Shown: piece by piece, positions 8,739-17,103 of the stretch
How the letters are laid out: each line of letters starts with the position of its first letter
Position numbering within the stretch: position 1 is the first letter of the stretch
Assembly (NCBI GenBank): GCA_016892645.1
Contig: JAFEMX010000010.1
Location: 62,001 to 126,000 of the forward strand
From: Micrococcaceae bacterium RIT 802
GTDB taxonomy: Bacteria; Actinomycetota; Actinomycetes; Actinomycetales; Micrococcaceae
Direction: 5' to 3'
DNA: 64,000 bases
Position numbers and translations under genes: made by a program
Notes under the pieces: model-generated
Databases searched by the model: none
The model's input: the letters and a program-made list of their open reading frames with translations, nothing else
What the model was told of the DNA's origin: nothing

Positions 8739-9637
8739 AACCCGTCGCCGAAACGAGCAGCACCTTTCCCACCGGCCACAGGAACACCCCCGCCCCGCGC
8801 GGCATCCGGTCCGGCCGCAGGATCGCCAAAATCGGCGCGGTATTCGCCGGCCTGTTGATCGTGGTGTGGACGGTCGTGCCCCTGGTCTGGATGCTCCTGG
8901 GATCGATCAAGTCATCCGCGGACGTCACGGCGGCGACTCCCCGGCTGTTCTTCACCCCCACACTGGACAACTACATCGGCTTGTTCTCCGGCGCAAACAA
9001 CCTCACGCCCTATCTCGTGCACTCCGTCATCGCGGCCGTCGGTTCGGCGGTCATCGCCACGGTTCTGGGGGCGCTCGGTGGCTACGCGCTCTCCCGAACA
9101 AAGATCAAGGGCAAGGACGCGCTTTCCTTCTGGTTCATCTCCACGCGCATGGCCCCCATCGCCGCCGTCGTCCTGCCGTTGTTCCTGATGTTCCGCCTGG
9201 CGGGCCTGATCGACACGCTGCCGGGGCTCATCCTGGCCTACCTGTCCTTCAACCTTCCGTTCGCGATCTGGATCATGAGCGCCTTCTTCGACGGCATCCC
9301 GCCTTCACTGGAGGAGTCCGCCAAGGTGGCCGGCTGCAGCCAGTGGCAGGCCTTCTGGTACGTGGCCTTGCCGTTGACGAAGGCCGGGCTCGTCACCACC
9401 GCGGTGTTGTGCCTGGTCTTCGCCTGGAACGACTATGCCTTTGCCACGGTGATTTCGGGGCCGAATTCCCAGACGCTCCCCATCGCCGCTACACAACTCG
9501 TCACCCAAACCGGGGTCGACTGGGGCCAGCTCACCGCGATTGGCACCATCGTCGTGCTGCCCATGATCCTCGCGGGCGTCGCGGTACGCCGGTGGTTGGT
9601 CAGCGGCCTCACCCTGGGCGCTGTCACCGGGGAATAA
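8735..9637 (+). CDS. Sugar ABC transporter permease (MalG-type)
   Basis: This 300-residue permease has six membrane helices and the EAA loop EESAKVAGCSQWQAFWYVALPL at about residues 191-212. It starts at ATG 8735 within the ATGA overlap with the previous gene, and AAAAGGA lies just upstream. It pairs with the MalF-type permease and the lipoprotein. Because no ATP-binding subunit is encoded nearby, the importer presumably uses a shared MsmK/MalK-like ATPase from elsewhere in the genome, which is common in actinobacteria. Confidence 0.9.
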   Translation: MKPVAETSSTFPTGHRNTPAPRGIRSGRRIAKIGAVFAGLLIVVWTVVPLVWMLLGSIKSSADVTAATPRLFFTPTLDNYIGLFSGANNLTPYLVHSVIAAVGSAVIATVLGALGGYALSRTKIKGKDALSFWFISTRMAPIAAVVLPLFLMFRLAGLIDTLPGLILAYLSFNLPFAIWIMSAFFDGIPPSLEESAKVAGCSQWQAFWYVALPLTKAGLVTTAVLCLVFAWNDYAFATVISGPNSQTLPIAATQLVTQTGVDWGQLTAIGTIVVLPMILAGVAVRRWLVSGLTLGAVTGE

Positions 9638-9697
9638 CCCGGGCGTCAGCGCCGACCATCTGCGTCCCTTGCCAACTACGCCTACTTGGAGCAACCC

Positions 9698-10711
9698 ATG
9701 AACAACCCCAGTGCCGTGCTACGCGGCATCCGCGACGTGGCCATCGAGGATCGGCCACTCCCCGTACCTGAACGCCATCAAGTCGTCGTCGCCGTGAAGG
9801 CCACCGGGATCTGCGGCTCGGACGTGCACTACTACGAGCACGGGCGCATCGGCGACTTCGTCGTCGACGCTCCGATGGTCATCGGCCATGAGTCCGCAGG
9901 CGTCATCACCGCCGTGGGTTCCGCAGTGGATCCGGAGCGGATTGGGCAGACGGTGGCCCTGGAACCGGGCGTTCCCTGCCGGCGCTGCGAACAGTGCCTG
10001 CTGGGTCGCTACAACCTCTGCCCCGACGTCGTCTTCTTTGCGACTCCACCGGTCGATGGCTCGATCGCCGGTTTCGTGGCCACCGATGCGGACTTCGCTC
10101 ATCCTGCCCCCGCTGGCCTCTCGTTCGAGCAGGCGGCCATGGCCGAACCGGTCTCCGTGGGACTCTGGGCGGCGTGGAAGGCCGGCATCACGGCGGGAGA
10201 CCGGGTGCTCGTGACCGGGGCCGGCCCCATCGGCCTGTTTGCCGCGCAGGTTGCCCGGGCCCTCGGCGCCACCGAGGTCATGGTCACCGATCTGAGCGAC
10301 TACCGGCTGTCGGTCGCCCGCGACCTGGGCTTCGCCGTCGCCGGGCCCGACGACGGCGTCGGTACCGGGTATGCCGTCTTGCTCGAATGCTCCGGTTCCG
10401 CAGCTGCACTGGATTCCGGCTTGCAGGCCCTGGCACCGGCCGGACGAGCCGTGCTGGTGGGAATGGGTGCGGATCGCGTGTCCTTCAGCGTCCCGCTCGT
10501 CCAAAACCGCGAGCTGACCATCTCGGGGATCTTCCGCTACGCCAACACCTATCCCACGGCTCTCCGGCTGATCGCCGACGGTGCCGTCGCCACCGGGCCG
10601 GTCATCACGCATCGTTTCGATCTCGAGGACACCGAAGCTGCCCTCACGCTGGCCCGGCATGAACAGCAGTCGTTGAAGGCCGTCGTCGTCCCGGGAGACG
10701 GCAATGACTGA
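9698..10711 (+). CDS. Zinc-dependent polyol dehydrogenase (sorbitol/L-iditol 2-dehydrogenase type)
   Basis: This 337-residue medium-chain dehydrogenase has the polyol subgroup signature ICGSDVHYYEHGRIGDF near residue 35, GHESAGVI, a structural zinc lobe with PCRRCEQCLLGRYNLC and the Rossmann motif GAGPIGLFAAQVARALGA. The real start is the ATG at 9698, 6 bases after GGAG; the upstream TTG lies inside that site. It probably oxidises a sugar alcohol such as sorbitol to the ketose with NAD. The kinase that follows overlaps it by 8 bases, fitting oxidation to fructose followed by phosphorylation. Confidence 0.88.
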   Translation: MNNPSAVLRGIRDVAIEDRPLPVPERHQVVVAVKATGICGSDVHYYEHGRIGDFVVDAPMVIGHESAGVITAVGSAVDPERIGQTVALEPGVPCRRCEQCLLGRYNLCPDVVFFATPPVDGSIAGFVATDADFAHPAPAGLSFEQAAMAEPVSVGLWAAWKAGITAGDRVLVTGAGPIGLFAAQVARALGATEVMVTDLSDYRLSVARDLGFAVAGPDDGVGTGYAVLLECSGSAAALDSGLQALAPAGRAVLVGMGADRVSFSVPLVQNRELTISGIFRYANTYPTALRLIADGAVATGPVITHRFDLEDTEAALTLARHEQQSLKAVVVPGDGND

Positions 10712-11663
10712 ACACGGCAACCCATACACTGACCACGCGTCAACAGCCGGCGTCCTGGTGGTCGGGGAATCACTGATCGACATCATCCCGGGCAATGACG
10801 GCCGGCAGCATCGGCTCCCCGGCGGCTCGACGCTCAACGTCGCGGTCGGCCTGGGTCGTCTGGCCGAGGACGTCTCGTTGCTGACGGAAATCGGGACCGA
10901 CGAAGATTCTCGTTTGATAGAGGAGCACCTGCACGCCTCCCGGGTGGGTCTGCATCCGGCAACGAACCGTTCCGGCCGGACCTCGACGGCCCGTGCGGAA
11001 CTCGGGGAGGACGGCGCGGCCCACTACGACTTCGACCTCCGGTGGACCTTGACGAGCCACGGCGTGCTCCAGTCCACGCCCCCACCCGCGGTCCTCCATG
11101 TGGGTTCCATCGGCGCGGTGCTCGAACCCGGGTACGCGGGTGTGGCCGAGCTGTGCCGTTCCCTGCCCACGGCTCTGGTGACCTTCGACCCGAATATCCG
11201 GGTCGGGCTCGTACCGGAACGGGACATGAAGGAGCGCATCGAACGGCTCATGTCCGAGAGCGACGTGGTGAAGCTCAGCGACGCCGACGCCGAGGTCCTT
11301 TTTCCCGGGCTCGACGAAGGGGCGATCATCGACAAGATCCTGGGCATCGGTCCCTCCCTCGTCGCGGTGACCCGCGGTGGTGACGGCGCCACGCTGGCAA
11401 CGACACGGCAGCGCGTCGCGTCCCCGGCCGCCACCGCTGCGGTGGTCGATACGATCGGCGCCGGTGATTCCTTCATGGCCGGGCTGATCCACCGGTTGCT
11501 GCACAGACGCCCGAAGGGCCTGCCCCGCGATGCGGGCACCGGCCTCGTGGAGGAAAACGACCTGGTTGAGGTCCTGGACTTCGCCGTCCGCTGCGCAGGA
11601 ATCACCGTGACGCGACCCGGCGCAGACCTGCCGTGGCTGCACGAGGTGGACGAGGACAGGTAG
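10704..11663 (+). CDS. PfkB-family carbohydrate kinase (probable fructokinase)
   Basis: This 319-residue ribokinase/PfkB-fold sugar kinase has VVGESLIDIIPG at about 18-29, the substrate region GGSTLNVAVGLGRL and the anion-hole/catalytic motif DTIGAGDSFMAG at about 249-260. The start codon lies inside the dehydrogenase gene, so translation is coupled. As last gene of the cassette it likely phosphorylates the ketose made by the upstream dehydrogenases, giving a sugar phosphate for central metabolism. Fructose is the most probable substrate; xylulose kinases usually belong to another family. The following 117 bases show no gene and lead into the right-hand direct repeat. Confidence 0.85.
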   Translation: MTEHGNPYTDHASTAGVLVVGESLIDIIPGNDGRQHRLPGGSTLNVAVGLGRLAEDVSLLTEIGTDEDSRLIEEHLHASRVGLHPATNRSGRTSTARAELGEDGAAHYDFDLRWTLTSHGVLQSTPPPAVLHVGSIGAVLEPGYAGVAELCRSLPTALVTFDPNIRVGLVPERDMKERIERLMSESDVVKLSDADAEVLFPGLDEGAIIDKILGIGPSLVAVTRGGDGATLATTRQRVASPAATAAVVDTIGAGDSFMAGLIHRLLHRRPKGLPRDAGTGLVEENDLVEVLDFAVRCAGITVTRPGADLPWLHEVDEDR

Positions 11664-11780
11664 CGGCTGCGAGCGCGTCCTATCAGGGGATGCTGGCGTG
11701 TCCGGCGGATGCGAAGCCGAATCGCCGGTGCGGCTCACCCACGGCAAGTGAGGATCCAAGTATCACTTCGAGGCCCACGG

Positions 11781-11972
11781 CGCCGCTCCTTCGCCGGTTC
11801 GCTCATCGGCGGCATCCGCGAGACCCAGGAGATGCTCGACTTCTGCGCCGAGCACGGCCTCGCCCCGGCCACCGAGCTCATCGGCGCCGAGCAGATCAAC
11901 GAGGCGTACGAGCGCGTGATGACCTCCAAGGTCCGCTACCGCGCCGTCATCGACACCTCGACGCTCGGCTAA
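11781..11972 (+). pseudogene. 3' remnant of a second alcohol dehydrogenase gene
   Basis: The reading frame [21 protein letters not shown] up to TSTLG matches the C-terminal 63 residues of the alcohol dehydrogenase at 3268-4311. Three or four amino acids differ around GLAPATE (GINAATE in the complete copy). The rest of the gene is missing: the frame upstream of 11781 is unrelated. It is a truncated xenolog or paralog left at the right boundary of the polyol cassette and cannot fold as an enzyme. Confidence 0.85.
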
Positions 11973-11992
11973 CCACGCTGGATCCCTGAGAA

Positions 11993-12023
11993 CGACGGCG
12001 GCGCACACGTTGCGCCGCCGTCG
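11993..12023. terminator. Duplicate copy of the adh terminator
   Basis: The 13-bp stem CGACGGCGGCGCA (11993-12005) and TGCGCCGCCGTCG (12011-12023) with loop CACGT is identical to the one at 4332-4362. It now separates the adh remnant from the convergent ABC1 kinase gene. Confidence 0.85.
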
Positions 12024-12078
12024 GCGGGTTAGGGGGGCTATGGCCCCGGCGGACGGGCGTCCCGGGCACAAGGCGCCC

Positions 12079-13791
12079 TCAAAGCCTGCGGCGGCCGGCC
12101 AGCAGGCCGTGCAGCAGGGGCAGCACCGACACGCCCATCAGCACGGTACCCAGCACCTGGTCATCCGGCCGGACCAGCGCTCCGGCAATGAGCAGTGCCG
12201 CGAAGACCAGCGCCGAAATGGCCCGTCGCGCCGTGCGCTCCAGGCGGGCCACCTGGCGTTCGAGGCGCGGCGTGGCGACCGCGAGCGACCCGTCCTCCAG
12301 ACGGGTGACCACCCCGTCCAATCGCCCGGGCAGACGCACCGCCGTCGTCACCGCGTCGAGTGCATGTTGGGCCACGTCCTGGACGAGGTTTCCGCGCTCC
12401 TCGCGTAGCAGTTGCGCCGCGTAGGGCTCCACGGTGTCCCAGAGGTTGAACTTCGGATCCAGGGAACTGCACACCCCGGAGGTCAGCGACATCGCCCGGA
12501 TAATGAGCAGGAAGTTCTCCGGCAGCTGGAACGGCAGGGACCGGACCACATCACCGAACTCGGCGGCGAAATCCCGGAATTCGCGTGGATCCACCTCGCG
12601 CAGTTCGGCAAATCCCATCCCGCCGAACCGGGCGAAGAGGTGCGTCATGGCCCGTTCGAGTTCAGCGGTATCGGCGGTGGGCAGCAGCACCCCCACCTCG
12701 CCGATGGCGGCGACCAACCCCTTGCCGTCGCGCGACGCGGCGGCGATCAGCAGTTTGCGCAACCCGCGGCGGGTGCCCGGGGGCACGTCGCCCATCATGC
12801 CGAAGTCGATGAACGTCAGCTTCCACGGGCGCCCGGCCACCGGTTGGGCGGTGGGCGTGACGAAGATGTTGCCCGGGTGCGGATCTGCGTGGAAGAAGCC
12901 GCTGCCGAACAGCTGGTCGAACATGACCGCGCCGAAGGCGGGGGCGACCTCCGCCGGGTCGATGCCCGCCGCGCGCAGCCCCTCCAGGTCGGAGATTTTG
13001 ATGGCCGTGACGTCCTCGAGCGCCAGCACGCGTCGGCTGGTCCGTTCCCAGACGATCCGGGGCACGGCAACGGCGTCGTTGTCGGCGAATTCGTCGGCGA
13101 AGCGTTCTGCTTGCGCGGCCTCGTGCAGGTAGTCGATCTCCTCCAGGCTGGTGTGGGCGAACTCCTCGACCAGCGCCGGCATGTCGGCGCGACGAGACAC
13201 CAACCGGATGTGGCTGAGCCAGCCGCCGACCTTGCGCAGCGCGGCGAGGTCCACGTCGACGATCGCCTCGATGCCCGGGCGTTGGATCTTCACGATGACG
13301 CCCGCGAACCCGACGTCGGCGGCGGCTTCGGGCAGCAGCTGCGCCCGGTGCGCCTGGCCCAGGGATGCCGCCGCGACGGGCGTCTCATCCACCCATGCGA
13401 AGACTCGATCCAGCGGCGCGCCCAGTTCGGCCTCGGCCAGGGCCCGCACGTCGGCAAACGGGACCGCTGGCACTTCGTCCTGCAGCCCCTCCAGTTCCGC
13501 GGTGATCTCGGGCGGGAGCACGTCGAGCCGGGAGGAGAGGAATTGCCCGACCTTGATCATCAGCCCACCGAGTTCCACCGCCAGGGCGTGGAAGCGTTGC
13601 GCGAAGCGGCGCATCCGCCGAGCCCGCGAGCGTTCGGCGAGCCTGGCCAGGCCGATGCGGGGCAGGAACAGCTCGAACCACCAGATGACCGCCAGATGCC
13701 AGGCGGCGAACCGCAGGATCCGGCGGTAGCGGGCGCGGGTGCTTCCGGCCCCCGATGCCGGGCGTGCCGGGCCCCGGCCACGTGATGTCAC
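12079..13791 (-). CDS. ABC1/AarF/UbiB-family atypical kinase
   Basis: This 570-residue protein starts at GTG 13791. It has the family KxGQ region (GLMIKVGQFLSSRLDVLP, about 77-94), an Ala-rich nucleotide loop AAASLGQAHRA and ADPHPGNIF with the metal-binding DFG-like FIDFGMMG. Two C-terminal hydrophobic helices (about 520-560) anchor it to the membrane. UbiB/ADCK proteins support quinone or lipid metabolism by an ATPase activity; the substrate here is unknown. It is cotranscribed with the PadR regulator, whose stop lies 5 bases upstream, so its expression is probably under PadR control. Confidence 0.88.
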   Translation of the reverse strand: MTSRGRGPARPASGAGSTRARYRRILRFAAWHLAVIWWFELFLPRIGLARLAERSRARRMRRFAQRFHALAVELGGLMIKVGQFLSSRLDVLPPEITAELEGLQDEVPAVPFADVRALAEAELGAPLDRVFAWVDETPVAAASLGQAHRAQLLPEAAADVGFAGVIVKIQRPGIEAIVDVDLAALRKVGGWLSHIRLVSRRADMPALVEEFAHTSLEEIDYLHEAAQAERFADEFADNDAVAVPRIVWERTSRRVLALEDVTAIKISDLEGLRAAGIDPAEVAPAFGAVMFDQLFGSGFFHADPHPGNIFVTPTAQPVAGRPWKLTFIDFGMMGDVPPGTRRGLRKLLIAAASRDGKGLVAAIGEVGVLLPTADTAELERAMTHLFARFGGMGFAELREVDPREFRDFAAEFGDVVRSLPFQLPENFLLIIRAMSLTSGVCSSLDPKFNLWDTVEPYAAQLLREERGNLVQDVAQHALDAVTTAVRLPGRLDGVVTRLEDGSLAVATPRLERQVARLERTARRAISALVFAALLIAGALVRPDDQVLGTVLMGVSVLPLLHGLLAGRRRL

Positions 13792-13796
13792 CCAGG

Positions 13797-14339
13797 TCAG
13801 CCCTGGGCGAGGATCGAGTACAACCGCCGGCGCGCTTCATCGAGCACCGCGACGGCTTCCTGCACTTGTTCCGGTGAGCCGGTGCGGCCCACCTGGGAGG
13901 CTGCCTGGGCGAGTTCGAAACCTGCCTTGGGCAGGGCCGCAAATGTGCCGCCTCGCTCCGATTCCGCCGGCTCCCAGGGGGCCGGGCCCTCCGAGGCGTC
14001 CAGGTCCTCGCGGCCGGCTTCGGTCAGCGAGTAGATTTTTCGCCCGCTGGATTCCTCGGCGCTAATGAACCCCTCGTCGGCGAGCAGTTGCAGAGTCGGG
14101 TAGACGGAGCCGGCGCTGGGTTTCCAGTTGCCACCGCTGCGCTCCTCGATTTCGCGGATGATCTGGTAGCCGTACATCGGGCGTTCCCCGAGCAGCGCCA
14201 GTACCGCCGAACGCACCTCACCGCGTCCCGCGCGGGTGCCCGTGCGCTTCTCGAACCGTGAGCGCAGGTCCTCGAGGGCCTGCCAAACGCCATCGAAGCC
14301 GGCTCCGCCGAACCCTCCGGCCGAATGTGAAGTGTTCAT
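13797..14339 (-). CDS. PadR-family transcriptional regulator
   Basis: This 180-residue protein has a PadR winged helix (VRSAVLALLGERPMYGYQIIREI at about 42-64, then GSVYPTLQLLADEGFI) and a C-terminal helical dimerisation region. The start at 14339 follows a GGAGGAG site. It precedes the ABC1 kinase by 5 bases in one operon. A GATA-rich inverted repeat lies just upstream (14374-14397) and is the natural autoregulatory operator. PadR proteins usually repress their own operon until a small molecule or membrane stress relieves them; the signal is unknown here. Confidence 0.88.
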   Translation of the reverse strand: MNTSHSAGGFGGAGFDGVWQALEDLRSRFEKRTGTRAGRGEVRSAVLALLGERPMYGYQIIREIEERSGGNWKPSAGSVYPTLQLLADEGFISAEESSGRKIYSLTEAGREDLDASEGPAPWEPAESERGGTFAALPKAGFELAQAASQVGRTGSPEQVQEAVAVLDEARRRLYSILAQG

Positions 14340-14373
14340 CGTGGTCTCCTCCGTGGTTCGCCACCGATCGGGT

Positions 14374-14397
14374 AGCGATACTCAACGATATATCGCT
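14374..14397. promoter_or_regulatory. Candidate PadR operator
   Basis: AGCGATA (14374-14380) and TATCGCT (14391-14397) are inverted repeats around a second, overlapping palindrome CGATATATCG (14386-14395). They lie 35-58 bases upstream of the padR start in an otherwise GC-rich gap. Confidence 0.55.
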
Positions 14398-14678
14398 GAC
14401 GCGGTCGCGCCTAGGGTTGGAAGCTGGCCAAAACGTCCTGCCGAAAACGTTCCCTGGCATCGCTGACCACACCCTGGAGTGTCGGTTCCCCGCTACCGGC
14501 TGTGCCGCTGAGTTGCCAACCACTACTGCTGTCTGCCTATGCTGTTACCGGTTCAGCAGAGGGCCGCCAGTTCTGCACAGGAGCCAACGTGATCCCCCTG
14601 AACCTTTTCCTCCCCCCGCACCAACGCCATGTCGCTCCTTGGGCCGTTTCCAGTGTCGTGACGGAGGTGGCGTAGCGC
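14398..14678. other. Intergenic region with no visible gene
   Basis: The gap between the divergent padR and GNAT genes (14340-14678) holds the PadR operator and presumably both promoters. The rest has short broken frames only. GGAGG at 14663-14667 is the ribosome binding site of the following gene. Confidence 0.5.
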
Positions 14679-15200
14679 ATGCCGATTGCGATCGAAAACA
14701 ACCGCGAACAGTTCCAGTACCAGATCTTCAAGGCGGGCGAACTGGCGGGATTCGTGCAGTACAGCATGGACGGTGCCGACATGTGGGTCCTGCATACCTC
14801 CATGAAGCGCCAGTTCAAGTCGGCGCTGCTGATCGACATGCTCATCCACCACGTCCTGACGGACGCGCACACCAGCCGATTGGCGCTCCTGCCGTTCTGC
14901 CCGGCCGTACGCGCCTTCATCGCGGAGCATCGGGAGTACGCCTTCCTCGTCACCGCGGAATGGCAAGAGCGCATCCCCTCCCCCGCCCACCACAAGGCCG
15001 ATGCGGACGCCAACATCCCGCTCGACTTCGTCCGGCTGACCGGCTCGCGCCGGGCACAGCATCTGGACACGACGTTGGGTTCGCCCGACGTCGACCAGTA
15101 CATCAACGGCAACACCGGCCCGCTCTCCCTGACCCACCTGCAGGACCCCGCGGCCCTGGCCCAGCTGCAAGATCCCGAACAGCAATCGGTGGACAGCTAG
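14679..15200 (+). CDS. YjdJ-like GNAT N-acetyltransferase domain protein
   Basis: The first 90 or so residues of this 173-residue protein follow the short GCN5-related acetyltransferase pattern (Acetyltransf_CG type): an opening IENNREQFQYQIF, strand AGFVQYSMDG, then a helix that binds acetyl-CoA, SALLIDMLIHHVL. A final LALLPFCPAVRAFIAEHREYAFL matches the family core P(x)CPxVxxFIxxHxEY. The remaining 80 residues are polar and have no recognisable domain. The start at 14679 follows GGAGG at 14663-14667. It is a single gene closed by the terminator at 15259. The acetyl acceptor is unknown. Confidence 0.6.
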   Translation: MPIAIENNREQFQYQIFKAGELAGFVQYSMDGADMWVLHTSMKRQFKSALLIDMLIHHVLTDAHTSRLALLPFCPAVRAFIAEHREYAFLVTAEWQERIPSPAHHKADADANIPLDFVRLTGSRRAQHLDTTLGSPDVDQYINGNTGPLSLTHLQDPAALAQLQDPEQQSVDS

Positions 15201-15227
15201 CCACCGCTTCACGGCAACACCAGAGCA

Positions 15228-15239
15228 CGACGGCGGCGC
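15228..15239. other. Orphan half of the recurrent terminator hairpin
   Basis: CGACGGCGGCGC at 15228-15239 is the left arm of the hairpin found complete at 4332, 11993 and 37307, but the right arm is absent. It lies next to a truncated gene and is probably a recombination scar. Confidence 0.45.
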
Positions 15240-15258
15240 GAAAGTCATGCTGCGCAAG

Positions 15259-15286
15259 CGACCCCGGCCCCCACGGGCCGGGGTCG
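15259..15286. terminator. Perfect 12-bp terminator hairpin
   Basis: CGACCCCGGCCC (15259-15270) and GGGCCGGGGTCG (15275-15286) pair fully around the loop CCAC. It lies between the convergent GNAT gene and the 3' end of a gene remnant and can act on both strands. Confidence 0.8.
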
Positions 15287-15288
15287 AC

Positions 15289-15459
15289 CTACGTTCGCGG
15301 CAACGCCGCTTCCATCGTGGAGAGCAGGGCCTCCACCTGCCCGCGGAAGACGTCGAAGTCGTCCTTTTCGCGCAATGAATCGCCCAGGGCGGTCACATCC
15401 GGGAAGTCCTCCGGCCGCGCCGGACGGAAGCATGCCCATCCCTTGTAGCGTATGAAATT
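15289..15459 (-). pseudogene. 3' remnant of an unrecognised gene
   Basis: Read on the minus strand, a frame ending in TAG at 15289-15291 encodes about 56 residues, including RYKGWACFRPARPEDFPDV and DDFDVFRGQVEALLSTMEA, with amino-acid use and GC typical of real genes. It ends 3 bases from the strong terminator at 15259. No start codon or ribosome binding site lies in frame upstream and the sequence becomes AT-rich beyond about 15460. It therefore looks like the C-terminus of a gene whose 5' part was lost. I do not recognise the family. Confidence 0.45.
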
Positions 15460-15509
15460 CCAGCCGCATGTTGGCCCTCGCCCAGGCTGGGATTGATTAG
15501 AGTGACGTC

Positions 15510-16025
15510 ATGTTCGCGACATTCCCGTCGGATCTAATTGTCGGCGCAATCGTGGCCGTCGCCACAGCTGCTATTGCTGTGTTTCTTGGCCGTCGGAGTT
15601 ATCGCAAAGAACGAATGAAGCGAGAGATCTCGGGCCTCCGCCGACTGATCGGCGAATTGGCTCGGAAGCGAGCGCTCGTAGAACCGAAGTCACTCACTCG
15701 AGTCTGGAAAGCTCGTGACGGTCATGCAGATTTTGACGGTGTTTCTAGTTCCGTTTTAGACGTACGTCGGGCCATTGACGAGGCGCGATTAGCCGCTCGA
15801 GACGATGTTGATTCAGAGGTGCACACGCTCCTCGACCAGATGTCCATGCACTGCAACGAGTACCTCCACAACAGTCGTCATGATTCCCGGAACTATCGCG
15901 CCCTCATTCATGACCTCAGACTTTCCCTCAAGGTGGAACTCCACGAATTGTGCCGTATTCATCCGGAATTGCCGAAGGACGAGCCCGGCAGCAAGGCATA
16001 CGCACAACGGACTGACAAAGGCTAG
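15510..16025 (+). CDS. Membrane-anchored hypothetical protein
   Basis: This 171-residue protein has a single N-terminal membrane helix (LIVGAIVAVATAAIAVFLG, residues 9-27), a basic stop-transfer RRSYRKERMKRE, then a helical, charged cytoplasmic part. No known domain is recognised. Base composition is clearly lower in GC than the neighbours (for example TTTTGACGGTGTTTCTAG near 15730) and codon use differs, which hints at horizontal origin. It stands alone between a gene remnant and the 3' end of the sugar operon. The start at ATG 15510 lacks a strong ribosome binding site. Confidence 0.65.
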   Translation: MFATFPSDLIVGAIVAVATAAIAVFLGRRSYRKERMKREISGLRRLIGELARKRALVEPKSLTRVWKARDGHADFDGVSSSVLDVRRAIDEARLAARDDVDSEVHTLLDQMSMHCNEYLHNSRHDSRNYRALIHDLRLSLKVELHELCRIHPELPKDEPGSKAYAQRTDKG

Positions 16026-16051
16026 TTCAGGGAAGAATCGGCCCCATGCGG

Positions 16052-17065
16052 CTACTGGTTCGAGAACGCCGCGTCGAACGATGCCTCCGGCCGCTTCCAC
16101 AGCAGCTCGCGGATCTTCCCGACGGCCTCGGCCGCACCATGCAGGCGGTCCATGCCGGCGTCTTCCCACTCGACCGAGATGGGGCCGTCGTAGCCGATAT
16201 GCGCCAGGGCGCGGAAGGCGTCCTCCCACGGGATGTCGCCGTGGCCGGTGGACACGAAATCCCAGCGGCGGCGAGGGTCTCCCCACGGCAGATGGGACCC
16301 CAGGATGCCGTTGCGGCCCAGGGGCGGGCGTAGCCGGGTGTCCTTGCAGTCCACGTGGTAGATCCGGTCGGCGAAGTCGGTGATGAAGCCGACGGTGTCG
16401 ATCCCCTGCCAGAACATGTGGCTGGGGTCCCAGTTCAGCCCGAACGATTCCCGGTGGTCGATGGCCTCCAGGGTGCGCACGGTGGTCCAGTAGTCGTAGG
16501 CAATTTCCGACGGATGCACCTCGAGAGCAAACTTGACCCCTTCGTCGTCGAACACGTCCATGATGGGGTTCCAGCGGTCGGCGAAGTCCTGGTAGCCGGC
16601 GTCGATCACGGAACCGGGCACGGGCGGGAACATGGCCACGTACTGCCAGATCTTGGAGCCGGTGAAACCCACGACGGTCTCGGCACCGAGCTTGCGGGCA
16701 ACGCGCGCCGAGCGCTTCATGTCCTCGGAGGCGCGTTGGCGCACACCCTCGGGTTCCCCGTCGCCCCAGACGTAGGGGCGCAGGATGCCCTGGTGGCGGA
16801 AGTCGATGGGGTCATCGCACACCGCTTGGCCGCCGAGGTGGTTGGAAATGGCCCAGACCTTGAGACCGTACTTGTCCAGGATCTCCAGGCGGGAGGCCAG
16901 GTAGGCGTCGTCCTCGTCGGCGCGCTGCAGGTCCAGGTGGTCGCCGGATGCGGCGATCTCCAGACCGTCATAGCCCCAGTCGGCGGCACGGCGGGCCAGT
17001 TCCTCGAACGGCATGTCGGCCCACTGGCCGGTGAACAGGGTGACGGGCTGCGGGGTCTGGGTCAT
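16052..17065 (-). CDS. Sugar phosphate isomerase/epimerase-family TIM-barrel protein 1
   Basis: This 337-residue xylose-isomerase-like TIM barrel has FTGQWADMPFEELARRAADWGYDG at the N-terminus and the metal-site strands FALEVHPSEIAYD, GLNWDPSHMFWQ, HVDCKD and GHGDIPWEDAF. Those supply the E/D/H ligands of the divalent metal. I set the start at ATG 17065 behind a GAGGAGG site. It is last in the ROK-regulated operon, 38 bases after a Gfo/Idh/MocA gene. Members act on oxidised or phosphorylated sugars. In a levoglucosan-type route such enzymes perform beta-elimination or hydration of a 3-keto sugar, which is my inference here. Confidence 0.85.
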   Translation of the reverse strand: MTQTPQPVTLFTGQWADMPFEELARRAADWGYDGLEIAASGDHLDLQRADEDDAYLASRLEILDKYGLKVWAISNHLGGQAVCDDPIDFRHQGILRPYVWGDGEPEGVRQRASEDMKRSARVARKLGAETVVGFTGSKIWQYVAMFPPVPGSVIDAGYQDFADRWNPIMDVFDDEGVKFALEVHPSEIAYDYWTTVRTLEAIDHRESFGLNWDPSHMFWQGIDTVGFITDFADRIYHVDCKDTRLRPPLGRNGILGSHLPWGDPRRRWDFVSTGHGDIPWEDAFRALAHIGYDGPISVEWEDAGMDRLHGAAEAVGKIRELLWKRPEASFDAAFSNQ

Positions 17066-17103
17066 GGAGGTCCTCCTCGAGGGGACGGTCGGGGGCTCGG
17101 GGT

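Larger units (their letters stand above)
11781..12066 (+). repeat. Right copy of the imperfect direct repeat
   Basis: This is the counterpart of 4120-4404. It begins exactly where homology to the adh 3' end starts, and contains 64 codons of a truncated adh, the terminator hairpin and the spacer up to a CCCGGG. It ends 12 bases before the stop of the ABC1 kinase gene. The differences from the left copy are mostly synonymous or intergenic, which suggests two diverged alleles rather than a recent duplication. Confidence 0.85.

Noticed and set aside
14258-15448. Long plus-strand frame of 396 codons through the GNAT gene
   Set aside because: Arg/Pro/His-rich shadow of the GNAT reading frame and of the intergenic region; typical high-GC artefact.
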